Shown here one piece after another: positions 56,832 through 64,000 of a stretch of 64,000 nucleotides of DNA. The stretch is from CAZXPY01 sp964643435 (GTDB taxonomy: Bacteria; Patescibacteriota; Microgenomatia; Woykebacterales; RBG-16-39-9b). Positions within the stretch are counted from its first letter, which is position 1. Each line of letters opens with the position of its first letter. The notes beneath the pieces were generated by a model, which was not told the DNA's origin, made no database searches, and saw nothing but the letters and a program-made list of their open reading frames with translations. The translations under genes and the position numbers were made by a program. Where the stretch lies: the NCBI GenBank assembly GCA_964643435.1, contig CAZXPY010000002.1, positions 62,001 to 126,000 on the forward strand, written 5' to 3'.

Positions 56832-58018
56832 TTCTTTCTTTTCTTTTCAAGCAAGGCTTGGTATAAATCAAGGTGAGAAAGAGCTACTGAAGGCCAGATC
56901 ATCAATCTTCCAAAGTCATAGGCTCTTTTCTGCATATCAAGTGCAAAAAAAGCAGATTCTATAATTTTTAGGACGGCTTTGCCAATTGAAGAGGGATCTC
57001 TAAAAGGTACCAAAATTCCTCGACCGTCCCAAAGAAGCTCTTTTGCGTAAAGATAAGGAGTCGAAACACAATTTTTTCCGGCACCAATAGCGTAAGCCAA
57101 AGTTCCCGAAGCTGTTTGAGAAGGATCCAAATAAGGGGTGATGTATATATCTAAAGAACGCAAATAAGTAGTTAAATCGTCTAGAGAAAGGTATTCGTTG
57201 ATAAAACGAACGTTTTCTTCTACTCCTAGCTTTTTAACTAGGCTCTCCAATTCACCTCGGTAAGATTCTCCTTCATTTCTTTTAACTAGAGGATGGGTTT
57301 CCCCAATTACTAAAAATAAGAAATTGGGAAATTTTTTAAGGATTTTCGGAACTGCGGAAATTGCGTATTCCAAACCTTTATTTCTTGATAATAAATTAAT
57401 CGCGCCCATAATTTTATAGTTTTCTAAACCAAGTTTTTCCTTAAAAAGAAGAGACGGGCCAAAAGGAACGTCGGGAACACCGTGAGGGATTATAAATATT
57501 TTTCTTTTGGGAACTTTATATTTTTTGAGCAGCCTCTGGGCCGCCACCTTAACCATCACGGTTACTAACTGACTATTAGCAGCCAATTCTTGGATAATCC
57601 TTAACATATTAGGTTTTGGTTCATCTAAAACAGTATGAAACGTAATAATAAGTGGTTTTTTGATGTGTTTTACAAAGTGTACGATATACTCGCCATCACC
57701 ACCGCCAAAAAGACCAAATTCGTGCTGAAGATGAACTATTTGGGTTCCAGATTGATTTATATAGGAAGCAGCGTCTAGGTAACTGCGCAAATCTTCCTGA
57801 ATTATTCTAAATTTTACTTCCCAAGGATAATCGTAATTAGAATCCGGTTCGTTCACCGCCAAAATTTCGGCCAAAGAATAAGGATTAAGAACGTTGGTAG
57901 CGTTGGTTAGGTCTTTTGTATAAGTAGCGATCCCGCATTTTCTAGGTATATAAGAAGCAATGTTAATTACCCTTATCGCTCGTTTTGGAATAGTTAGGCT
58001 CTTAGCTAATTTAATCAT
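56828..58018 (-). CDS. GT4 family glycosyltransferase
   Basis: The 396-residue protein has a GT-B fold: IASYIPRKCGIATYTKDLTN at the start, IVHLQHEFGLFGGGDGEYIV, MGAINLLSRNKGLEYAI, and PYLDPSQTASGTLAYAIGAG at the donor site. It likely makes a mannose-type glycan. It works with the downstream six-hairpin protein (4-base overlap). AAAGGAGGTGATAA lies upstream, about 30 nt before the start. Confidence 0.9.
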   Translation of the reverse strand: MIKLAKSLTIPKRAIRVINIASYIPRKCGIATYTKDLTNATNVLNPYSLAEILAVNEPDSNYDYPWEVKFRIIQEDLRSYLDAASYINQSGTQIVHLQHEFGLFGGGDGEYIVHFVKHIKKPLIITFHTVLDEPKPNMLRIIQELAANSQLVTVMVKVAAQRLLKKYKVPKRKIFIIPHGVPDVPFGPSLLFKEKLGLENYKIMGAINLLSRNKGLEYAISAVPKILKKFPNFLFLVIGETHPLVKRNEGESYRGELESLVKKLGVEENVRFINEYLSLDDLTTYLRSLDIYITPYLDPSQTASGTLAYAIGAGKNCVSTPYLYAKELLWDGRGILVPFRDPSSIGKAVLKIIESAFFALDMQKRAYDFGRLMIWPSVALSHLDLYQALLEKKRKK

Positions 58019-58086
58019 ACTAGAAATTTTACCATACCTTTCTCGTCTTCATTTTTATCACCTCCTTTTTGGAGGAGCAAATCCTA

Positions 58087-58344
58087 TTACATTACCGCCC
58101 TTTTGTAAAGTTTAAGCGTCTTTTCTTGACAAGCAAGCGACTTTTGTGAAATACTTTTGCTACAAGTGTTACCCCAAGAAACCGATACGGAGAGGTGGTG
58201 CTCCATTTCTTTAGTTAAAGGTTTCTGGAACTTGAAAAGCCTTGAATTTAGGGGATAATTCAAAAGCACGTTAACAACCTGCTTTGCGTTAACCTCTGGT
58301 TCATAAACCTGCTGGTCCCTCGCAGTTAGTTGAATCATCCCCAC
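58087..58344 (-). CDS. Possible small protein, 85 residues
   Basis: I recognise no family and confidence is low. The frame is open and lies in a gap of about 450 bases between two glycosyltransferase genes. The sequence is not obviously repetitive (VYEPEVNAKQVVNVLLNYPL). There is no good ribosome binding site. It could be spurious. Confidence 0.3.
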   Translation of the reverse strand: MGMIQLTARDQQVYEPEVNAKQVVNVLLNYPLNSRLFKFQKPLTKEMEHHLSVSVSWGNTCSKSISQKSLACQEKTLKLYKRAVM

Positions 58345-58429
58345 TTAAAACTCTCTGTTGATTGGAAGAGGTTCTAGTAGCTTTTAGTTGAGGCTGCTAT
58401 AAAACTCTAGAAAACGTGTCCACGAGCCC

Positions 58430-58466
58430 CTCGTTCGGGGCAAACAAAAACCCCACGAGGGGCTTT
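58430..58466. terminator. Hairpin terminator
   Basis: AGCCCCTCGT pairs with ACGAGGGGCT. On the plus strand it is followed by TTCTTCTTTT. On the minus strand a smaller CCCC-TCGT-GGGG stem is followed by TTTTTGTTT and would end the WecG gene. Confidence 0.75.
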
Positions 58467-58472
58467 CTTCTT

Positions 58473-59210
58473 TTATTTAAGTCTTTCTTTCAAAACTAAA
58501 TAAACGAAAAAAGGAAGAGCTAATTGGCGTTTAAAACGCCAAGGTTCGACTAGTAACCTAAATAGCCACTCAAGACCAGCTTTTTGAACCCAAATCGGGG
58601 CGCGCGGTTTTCTTCCGCTCAAATAATCGAATGCTCCACCTACCCCTACCGCCACTTTTACCGGTATTCTGCCTAAGTTTCTTTTAATCCACTTTTCCTG
58701 TTTCACTTGACCGAACGCAACAAATAGAAAATCGATTAATTCACCGCTTTTGTTTGCTTGGGTAATTGCTTTGGTAGTTTCGCTATCACCAGTTTTATCA
58801 GCTTCACCTTCAAAATTACCAACAATTAATATATTGGGATACTTTTGGATTAGTTTTGATTCTGTTCTCTTGGCAGCTCCATCTTTTCCCCCTAAGAGAA
58901 AGATTGAATAGTTTTTTTCAGAAGCTAGCTTTGTTAATTGGGAAACTAAATCAGTACCGGTAATTCGATTTTTTATTCCCCTACCCAAAAGCACGGAAGC
59001 GATAATTACGCCGATTCCATCGGGAATTGCTACATCAGCTTCATTTAAAATTTGTTTAAACTCTTCATCCCTTTGGGCCGCTACTAAGAATTCTGGGTTT
59101 GGAGTCACCAGATAGTGTTTTTTGGCGCCGTAGAGAAAATTCTCAACCTTTTCGAGAACCTGCTGCTTATTAAGATCGTCAAATTTTACTCCTAAAATTT
59201 CTTTTTTCAT
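58473..59210 (-). CDS. WecG/TagA/CpsF family glycosyltransferase
   Basis: The 245-residue GT26 protein has YLVTPNPEFLVAAQRDEEF, ADVAIPDGIGVIIASVLLG, LFLLGGKDGAAKR, and VAVGVGGAFDYLSGRKPRAP. Members transfer N-acetylmannosamine or similar sugars to lipid-linked intermediates. It pairs with the next gene (GT4) 3 bases away in an envelope glycan operon. Confidence 0.93.
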   Translation of the reverse strand: MKKEILGVKFDDLNKQQVLEKVENFLYGAKKHYLVTPNPEFLVAAQRDEEFKQILNEADVAIPDGIGVIIASVLLGRGIKNRITGTDLVSQLTKLASEKNYSIFLLGGKDGAAKRTESKLIQKYPNILIVGNFEGEADKTGDSETTKAITQANKSGELIDFLFVAFGQVKQEKWIKRNLGRIPVKVAVGVGGAFDYLSGRKPRAPIWVQKAGLEWLFRLLVEPWRFKRQLALPFFVYLVLKERLK

Positions 59211-59213
59211 GAA

Positions 59214-60332
59214 TTAATCTTTGTAGACTTTTTCAAAAACCTTAAGCGTCTCTTTAGCAGCTTTTTCCCAAGAAAACTTCTTAACCTGCTCAACTCCTCT
59301 TGATATTAAAGTTTTACTTAAGTTATTATTTGTTATAATTTGATACATACCTTTTTTGATTTCATCAAGATTATAAGGGTCAACAAAAAAAGCCGCTGTC
59401 CCACCAACTTCAGGTAAAGAAGATACTTTAGAAGTTAGAACCGCTGTCCCGCAAGCCATAGCCTCTAGAACTGGTAAGCCAAAACCTTCGTAAAGCGAAG
59501 GAAAAGCAAAAAGGGAGGCTCCGCTATAAAGCGGCGGTAAATCTTCTTCGGTAACATAATTTAAAAACTTAACTTTATGGGCAACTTGAGGTTTCTTCGC
59601 AACCTGGTAAATTTCTTCGTATAACCAGCCTGGTTTTCCCGCGATTATCAAATCGATCGGTTCTTTATAGATCTCTATTAATTGACTAAAAGCTTTAATG
59701 AGACGAACAAGATTTTTCCTTGGCTGAATTGTTCCTACGAAAAGAATATAAGGGTTTTGAATTTTATATTTTTTTAAAACCAGGGCAATTTTGAGCTTTG
59801 AATTTTCCGGTTTAAATTTGTCTAGATCTACGCCCTCATAAATAACGCTAATCTTGTCTTGCTTTACACCAAATTGGTTAATTATATCCTTTTTAGTAGA
59901 TTGTGATACCGCAATAAGGTGAGTTGCGAATTTTACCGAAATTAAAGTCGACCAGTTCAAATAAATTTTATGAGGGAATTGATGATAAGCCGCCAGATAA
60001 TTTGACCCCAAATCGTGAATCGTGACAATAGTTTTAATCTTTGGATTTCTTACAACTGGTATTGTGTGGGCGGGGATAAAAAGAATATCGGGCGGGTTAA
60101 TCAGAGTTTCGTAGGCGAGACCAACTTGCGTCCAAAGTCTTGGCAATCTTAAAACCCTGGTGCTAAAGCTTATGAAGCTAAAAGGTAAACTCTTTGGCAA
60201 TTTATTTAGGTAAATTAGGTAGTGATTTTTTTTATCTATTTTGCCTAAGCTTTCCAAAAGTTTTAAATTATAATACTCTGTACCGGTACTCTCTTCGCTT
60301 AAGGCTCTACTTGCATCTACTCCAATTAACAT
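59214..60332 (-). CDS. GT4 family glycosyltransferase
   Basis: The 372-residue protein has a GT-B fold: IGVDASRALSEESTGTEYYN, ILFVGTIQPRKNLVRLIKAF, and SLYEGFGLPVLEAMACGTAV with the EX7E donor motif. It belongs with mannosyltransferase-like enzymes; the sugar is not known. It lies between the second mreB and WecG. Confidence 0.93.
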   Translation of the reverse strand: MLIGVDASRALSEESTGTEYYNLKLLESLGKIDKKNHYLIYLNKLPKSLPFSFISFSTRVLRLPRLWTQVGLAYETLINPPDILFIPAHTIPVVRNPKIKTIVTIHDLGSNYLAAYHQFPHKIYLNWSTLISVKFATHLIAVSQSTKKDIINQFGVKQDKISVIYEGVDLDKFKPENSKLKIALVLKKYKIQNPYILFVGTIQPRKNLVRLIKAFSQLIEIYKEPIDLIIAGKPGWLYEEIYQVAKKPQVAHKVKFLNYVTEEDLPPLYSGASLFAFPSLYEGFGLPVLEAMACGTAVLTSKVSSLPEVGGTAAFFVDPYNLDEIKKGMYQIITNNNLSKTLISRGVEQVKKFSWEKAAKETLKVFEKVYKD

Positions 60333-60339
60333 TCCTCTC

Positions 60340-61344
60340 CTAGTGTCTTTTGATACTACGTTTGTAAAGGTCTATATTTTCCAAAGCAATACCCGTACCT
60401 TGGGCAACGCAGAGAAGTGGGTTCTCCGCAACGTGGCAAGGAACTCCAGTAATTTCGGTAAAGAGTTTGTCTAGATTATTTAGTAGCGAGGTCCCACCGC
60501 TCATCACAATTCCTTTATCAATAATATCTGAAGCAAGTTCTGGTGGGGTCTGTTCCAATACTCCCCTAATTGCATTCACGATTTGGTTTAAGGGGTTCCT
60601 GATACTTTCGGTTATTTCAGTTGAAGAGATTTCGATAATTTTAGGAAGACCGGCAATTGAATCCCTACCCCTAACCTCCATTTTCTTTTCTTCCTCCAAG
60701 TAAGTAGCACTCCCAATATTTAGTTTAACCTCTTCTGAAGTTCTTTCGCCAATAATTAAATTATATTTTCTTCTTATATGCTGGGCGATTGCTTCATCAA
60801 TTTTATTACCAGCCACTCTAACACTATTGTGAACAACTACTCCTCCTAAAGAAATAACGGCTGCTTCGGTTGAACCACCGCCAATATCAATGATCATATT
60901 TCCCGAAGGTAGCGCAATTGGAATCCTGGCTCCAATCGCGGCGGCAAGAGGTTCATCAATCAGATAAGCCGCACTAGCACCGGCCGATAAAGTAGCATCT
61001 AAAACTGCCCTTCTCTCCACACTGGTAACTCCAGAAGGTACACAAACCATCACTTCTGGTTTAAAAATTCGGCTCGGACCACAAACTTTATCAATAAAGT
61101 ACTTTAGCATCGCTTCAGTAACAACGTAATCAGCAATTACCCCGTCCCTCATCGGACGAGAGGCAACTATGCCTTCGGGGGTTCTACCCAACATTTCTCT
61201 AGCTTCATTCCCAACCGCAACTACCCTACCGTCTTGTTCGTCAACGGCTACAACACTAGGTTCATTAAGAACCACGCCTTTCCCTTCTAGATAAACTAAA
61301 GAATTTGCGGTTCCAAGATCAATTCCAATTCGTTTCGAAAACAT
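60340..61344 (-). CDS. mreB: MreB, second copy
   Basis: This 334-residue actin homologue is complete: RIGIDLGTANSLVYLEGKGV (phosphate 1), MIIDIGGGSTEAAVISLGGV (phosphate 2), and IVMSGGTSLLNNLDKLF (adenosine). It is a paralogue of the gene at 38450. It is not next to mreC but heads a glycosyltransferase pair, so it may guide a different wall or surface task. I start at the second ATG (61344), which gives MFSKRIGIDLGTANS. Confidence 0.95.
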   Translation of the reverse strand: MFSKRIGIDLGTANSLVYLEGKGVVLNEPSVVAVDEQDGRVVAVGNEAREMLGRTPEGIVASRPMRDGVIADYVVTEAMLKYFIDKVCGPSRIFKPEVMVCVPSGVTSVERRAVLDATLSAGASAAYLIDEPLAAAIGARIPIALPSGNMIIDIGGGSTEAAVISLGGVVVHNSVRVAGNKIDEAIAQHIRRKYNLIIGERTSEEVKLNIGSATYLEEEKKMEVRGRDSIAGLPKIIEISSTEITESIRNPLNQIVNAIRGVLEQTPPELASDIIDKGIVMSGGTSLLNNLDKLFTEITGVPCHVAENPLLCVAQGTGIALENIDLYKRSIKRH

Positions 61345-61379
61345 AAACCACATTATAACACACCTTTTTATTTCTTTTT

Positions 61380-61409
61380 ATCCGGCATCCGCCGGCTGGC
61401 GGAGCCGGA
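61380..61409. repeat. GC-rich palindromic repeat
   Basis: ATCCGGC/GCCGGAT outer arms enclose TCCGCC-GGC-TGGCGGA. It lies between the divergent mreB and PEGA genes and resembles repeats common in this group. Confidence 0.65.
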
Positions 61410-61472
61410 TCAAACATCACTTTAATATATCAACGCTTGCCATTAGATTCTAGGTTTGTTAGAATTTCACGG

Positions 61473-62567
61473 ATGGCTAAAAAAAGTTTGTTGATTTTTT
61501 TAGGAATAGTAGTCGCTCTTCTTCTTTCTTATCTAATTGTCCAATTTGCAAAAGGATACCGCTTTGATATTAAAGATAAAACGCTTTCAAAAACCGGCAT
61601 TCTCGCTATCTCTAGTAGCCCGCAAGGAGCGGCTGTTTATATTAACGATAAATTAACCACCGCCACCAATAATACCCTTAGCGGCGTTACGCCCGGCAAA
61701 TATAAAGTTAAAATCACGAAGGATGGTTATTCTACCTGGGAAAAAGAAGTTGAAGTTAAGGAGGAGCTAGTAACTCCAATTGAGGCAGTTCTTTTTCCTT
61801 CGGTAACGGATCTGCGGCCATTGACTTTTAACGGTGTAATTAACCCTAAATTATCTTTTGATGGTCAAAAAATTGCTTTTGGAGTGAGCGGTAACGGCAA
61901 GGACGGAATTTGGGTTTTAGATCTAGTTGATCGGCCAATAATCTTCTCAAGGGAACCTAGACAAATCGTCAAAGATACTAATTTCAAATTCTCAGGGTCC
62001 GAACTCGAGTGGTCGCCAGATAGTAAAACGCTTCTAGTCAAAGTAACCGCAAAAGCCGATTTCTACTTCACTTTGAATCCAGATCAATTAAATATCATTC
62101 CAAATCAAATTTTCAGCGTCCAGAATTTAAAAAATTCCTGGCAGGAAGAGGAAAGAAGCGAAAATCAGGACAAATTAGCTCGTTTAAAATTAAAAGATTC
62201 CGAGATCGCCACTAATAGCGCAAAATTAATTTTTTCACCAGACGAGACTAAGGTAATTTCTCTACAAGAGGATAAAAAAATTCTTTATGATTCTAAGCCA
62301 GGAGAAATACCCAATATACCGCCGAAAACTTTCGATCTGCCGGCCGCTAAAAGTTACATTTGGCACCCAAACAGCAAAAATATTATTTTAGTGGAAGAAA
62401 AGAAAATTAGTATTATTGCGGTTGATTTAACAAATAAAATGGATATTTACTCTGGGGATTTTGATCCAAACGTAGTTTTCCCTTGGCCAAATGGTTCAAA
62501 GCTCTTAATTGCAACTTCCTTTAATCCTGATAAAAAACCCAATCTTTACGCTCTTAACCTCCGTTAA
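61473..62567 (+). CDS. PEGA domain and beta-propeller-like membrane-anchored protein
   Basis: The 364-residue protein has an N-terminal membrane helix (LLIFLGIVVALLLSYLIVQF), a PEGA domain (ISSSPQGAAVYINDKLTTAT, LSGVTPGKYKVKITKDGYST), and WD40-like blades (PKLSFDGQKIAFGVSGNGKD, ELEWSPDSKTLLVKV). It is probably outside the membrane, with binding to glycans or proteins. I start at 61473 (MAKKS). Confidence 0.85.
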   Translation: MAKKSLLIFLGIVVALLLSYLIVQFAKGYRFDIKDKTLSKTGILAISSSPQGAAVYINDKLTTATNNTLSGVTPGKYKVKITKDGYSTWEKEVEVKEELVTPIEAVLFPSVTDLRPLTFNGVINPKLSFDGQKIAFGVSGNGKDGIWVLDLVDRPIIFSREPRQIVKDTNFKFSGSELEWSPDSKTLLVKVTAKADFYFTLNPDQLNIIPNQIFSVQNLKNSWQEEERSENQDKLARLKLKDSEIATNSAKLIFSPDETKVISLQEDKKILYDSKPGEIPNIPPKTFDLPAAKSYIWHPNSKNIILVEEKKISIIAVDLTNKMDIYSGDFDPNVVFPWPNGSKLLIATSFNPDKKPNLYALNLR

Positions 62568-63232
62568 GTCACTAATTTAGCGCTTATTATTAGACGCCGC
62601 AGTTGCGTTCCTGGGGGGTCACAGGTTTGTAGGGTAAGAATCGGCTCCTGGGAAGGATTAGTTAAATATTTAACGTCGTTAGCCTCGACTACACGTTTAT
62701 CAAAGACAATATAATCAAATCTTTCGCCCCTGTAAAAAGTCGTTACCCGATCCCCAGACTCGAGCTTGCGCAGTAGGAAAAAGACAGCGTTGTATTTTGG
62801 TACGTCCCAAAAATTTAAGGTTGAATGGGCAAAAATAAAAACATTATTATTTTTCCCATCTTTTGTTCCGGGGACGGCTGTCCGGGCAGCGTGGGCGGCT
62901 CCTTGTTTTAAAGCCGCTATATAAGCTTTGAAACTACTGCTATCCACGTTTTCGACGACAGGAGCATTAACATCAATTTTTTCGATTACGATTGAAAAAT
63001 CTTTATTTACTGGTTCAGCCTTTAAAGGAGGCAGCTGCGTTACTATTTCTCCAAAGGTTGTTTGGGGAGGAAGAGTTTCTTGTTTATTTTCCGCTTTTAA
63101 ATGTCCCAGGCGATATTTCAATTCGGCTGTTAAAAATGGCCAAAAAGAAAGTACGGAAAAAACAATTCCCAGCGCAATAAGAGTATTAGCTAGGGTTCTT
63201 ACTAAAATAAAAAGAAAAATCCTTTTTTTCAT
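62564..63232 (-). CDS. Sortase (class E/D-like)
   Basis: The 222-residue protein has one membrane helix near the N-terminus and a sortase domain with His in VFIFAHSTLNFW, Cys in TLQTCDPPGTQ and Arg in LRRLIISAKL. It joins sorted proteins to each other or to the wall. No LPXTG-like substrate is visible in this window. The start at 63232 lies just after tRNA-Arg; longer frames read through the tRNA. Confidence 0.9.
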   Translation of the reverse strand: MKKRIFLFILVRTLANTLIALGIVFSVLSFWPFLTAELKYRLGHLKAENKQETLPPQTTFGEIVTQLPPLKAEPVNKDFSIVIEKIDVNAPVVENVDSSSFKAYIAALKQGAAHAARTAVPGTKDGKNNNVFIFAHSTLNFWDVPKYNAVFFLLRKLESGDRVTTFYRGERFDYIVFDKRVVEANDVKYLTNPSQEPILTLQTCDPPGTQLRRLIISAKLVT

Positions 63233-63235
63233 TAA

Positions 63236-63311
63236 TGGCGCCCCTGGAGGGAATCGAACCCCCAACATCGGACTTAGGACGTCCGCGTTCTATCCGTTGA
63301 ACTACAGGGGC
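63236..63311 (-). tRNA. tRNA-Arg (CCT)
   Basis: On the minus strand GCCCCTG/CAGGGGC acceptor, anticodon loop GTCCTAA, GGGGGTTCGATTCCC T-arm, encoded CCA. It lies 3 nt upstream of the sortase start. Confidence 0.95.
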
Positions 63312-63408
63312 CAGGAAATTGCATTTTACCACAAAAAGTCCTAGAATTGAACGTGCTGGAGATTAGTTAGTCAGAAGAGAACCAAAAATTCGGAAATATC
63401 TGGGGTTT

Positions 63409-63483
63409 CGGGGATTGGCGCAGTGGTAGCGCGCTCGGTTCGGGACCGAGAGGTCGACAGTTCAAATCTGTCATCCCCGACCA
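63409..63483 (+). tRNA. tRNA-Pro (CGG)
   Basis: CGGGGAT/ATCCCCG acceptor, anticodon loop TTCGGGA, ACAGTTCAAATCTGT T-arm, encoded CCA. Confidence 0.95.
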
Positions 63484-63486
63484 ACC

Positions 63487-64000
63487 TTAGTTTGGAAACC
63501 AGATTTTTTCTTCAAATTCGTAGGCTTGCGGTGAGGTTGTTGCGTGGACGACATTGCGAATTGCTCTTTTTTCAGAATTCGCCTTCAAGGCGCTATCATT
63601 AGAAAAATCGCCCCGAATCGTCCCGCGATCTGCATTGAGCGGAATTGTATCACCAACCAAGTTCCTTGTCTTGGTGATTGCGTCTTCGCCTTCTAAAAGC
63701 AGGGTAACAATCTCGCCTCTTGTCATGTATTCAATGTTCCATCTTCTGATCATTTTGCCAATTAAAAAGGGGTCGTCCGTACCCAACTGCACAACCGGAT
63801 CAAGACCTGCTTCTTCGTAAGACTTTAAGCTTTTATTCCCCATACCAACTAATTGTTCGTTCGTCTCTGGGTAAAGCCGCTCTATCTGCTCGCGACTGGC
63901 GCGAATTTTCTTAGTTTTAATAATTTTTAAACCTGTCCTTTCAATACGGGGAATTATTTCTTTTTCCAATCCCTTTTCAACTCCGTCTGGTTTGATAATC
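63487..64000 (-). CDS. ndk: Nucleoside diphosphate kinase (partial; N-terminus beyond window)
   Basis: The frame stays open to the window edge, reading IIKPDGVEKGLEKE before the first visible Met. KPDGV is the family opening, and NVVHATTSPQ holds the catalytic His (usual NxxHGSDS). It balances NTP pools. About 25 extra residues near TRGEIVTLLLEGEDAITKTR and after give a slightly long form. It converges on tRNA-Pro. Confidence 0.88.
   Translation of the reverse strand, partial: IIKPDGVEKGLEKEIIPRIERTGLKIIKTKKIRASREQIERLYPETNEQLVGMGNKSLKSYEEAGLDPVVQLGTDDPFLIGKMIRRWNIEYMTRGEIVTLLLEGEDAITKTRNLVGDTIPLNADRGTIRGDFSNDSALKANSEKRAIRNVVHATTSPQAYEFEEKIWFPN

Noticed and set aside
53398..58018. Complete catabolic pathway for a beta-linked disaccharide
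   Set aside because: A GH94-like phosphorylase and a GalT-like enzyme are adjacent, but no transporter or phosphoglucomutase is present in the window, so I do not claim a pathway.

Overview
The window reads as a piece of a small, host-dependent bacterial genome of the Candidate Phyla Radiation (Patescibacteria), probably a Microgenomates-type lineage. The signs are many shortened housekeeping proteins (EF-Ts of 151 residues, prolyl-tRNA synthetase of 406 without its insertion domain, Mfd of 649 without most of its N-terminus), a DUF5667 surface protein, an envelope built around MreBCD/PBP2/sortase, dense overlapping operons, roughly 40% GC, and UGA used as a stop. The lineage is inferred from gene content only; there is no rRNA here. 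The sequence is a scaffold with five 100-N gaps and one 10-N gap.

Layout. 1-7006: the start of ychF, an NAD(P)-binding protein, small orphan genes, a cupredoxin and a 1599-residue surface protein. 7020-9300: a GC-rich island that is the highlight of the window. It has a 406-residue Nop/IS110-like protein with a RuvC-like N-terminus, flanked by 14 hairpin units, each carrying two 9-nt variable spacers. I read it as a TIGR-Tas locus (tandem interspaced guide RNA array plus TIGR-associated protein), transcribed on the minus strand from a TTGACA-N17-TAGAAT promoter. 9319-22225: mostly minus-strand housekeeping genes (cysS, DUF1003, yqeY, kinase, recR, ybaB, dnaX, mfd, pth, ybeY, rpsU, HIT, PHP, TrpR-like regulator). 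22296-29352: proS-rseP-frr-tsf-rpsB, then tmk-thyA-dcd (dTTP supply). 29491-32169: a small zinc-finger gene, a probable structured RNA, and topA. 32420-39442: dprA, guaA and the cell-shape operon mreB-mreC-mreD-PBP2. 39729-45593: orphan genes, an O-antigen-ligase/TPR membrane protein, a fused deformylase-formyltransferase, rpmB and an M50 peptidase. 45600-47830: a candidate structured RNA, a frameshifted CAP-domain gene, and a tRNA cluster in which tRNA halves surround intact tRNAs. 48260-52186: secE-nusG-rplK-(S23-like)-rplA-[L10 leader]-rplJ-rplL. 52390-61344: sugar-active enzymes, glycosyltransferases and a second mreB. 61473-64000: a PEGA protein, a sortase, tRNA-Arg, tRNA-Pro and partial ndk.

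Themes. The genes cover translation, DNA repair, nucleotide supply and wall/envelope assembly. Many promoters place a -10 box only 6-10 nt before the start codon, so leaderless transcripts look common. Short palindromic repeats sit between genes, and one family also sits in frame inside cysS and dprA.
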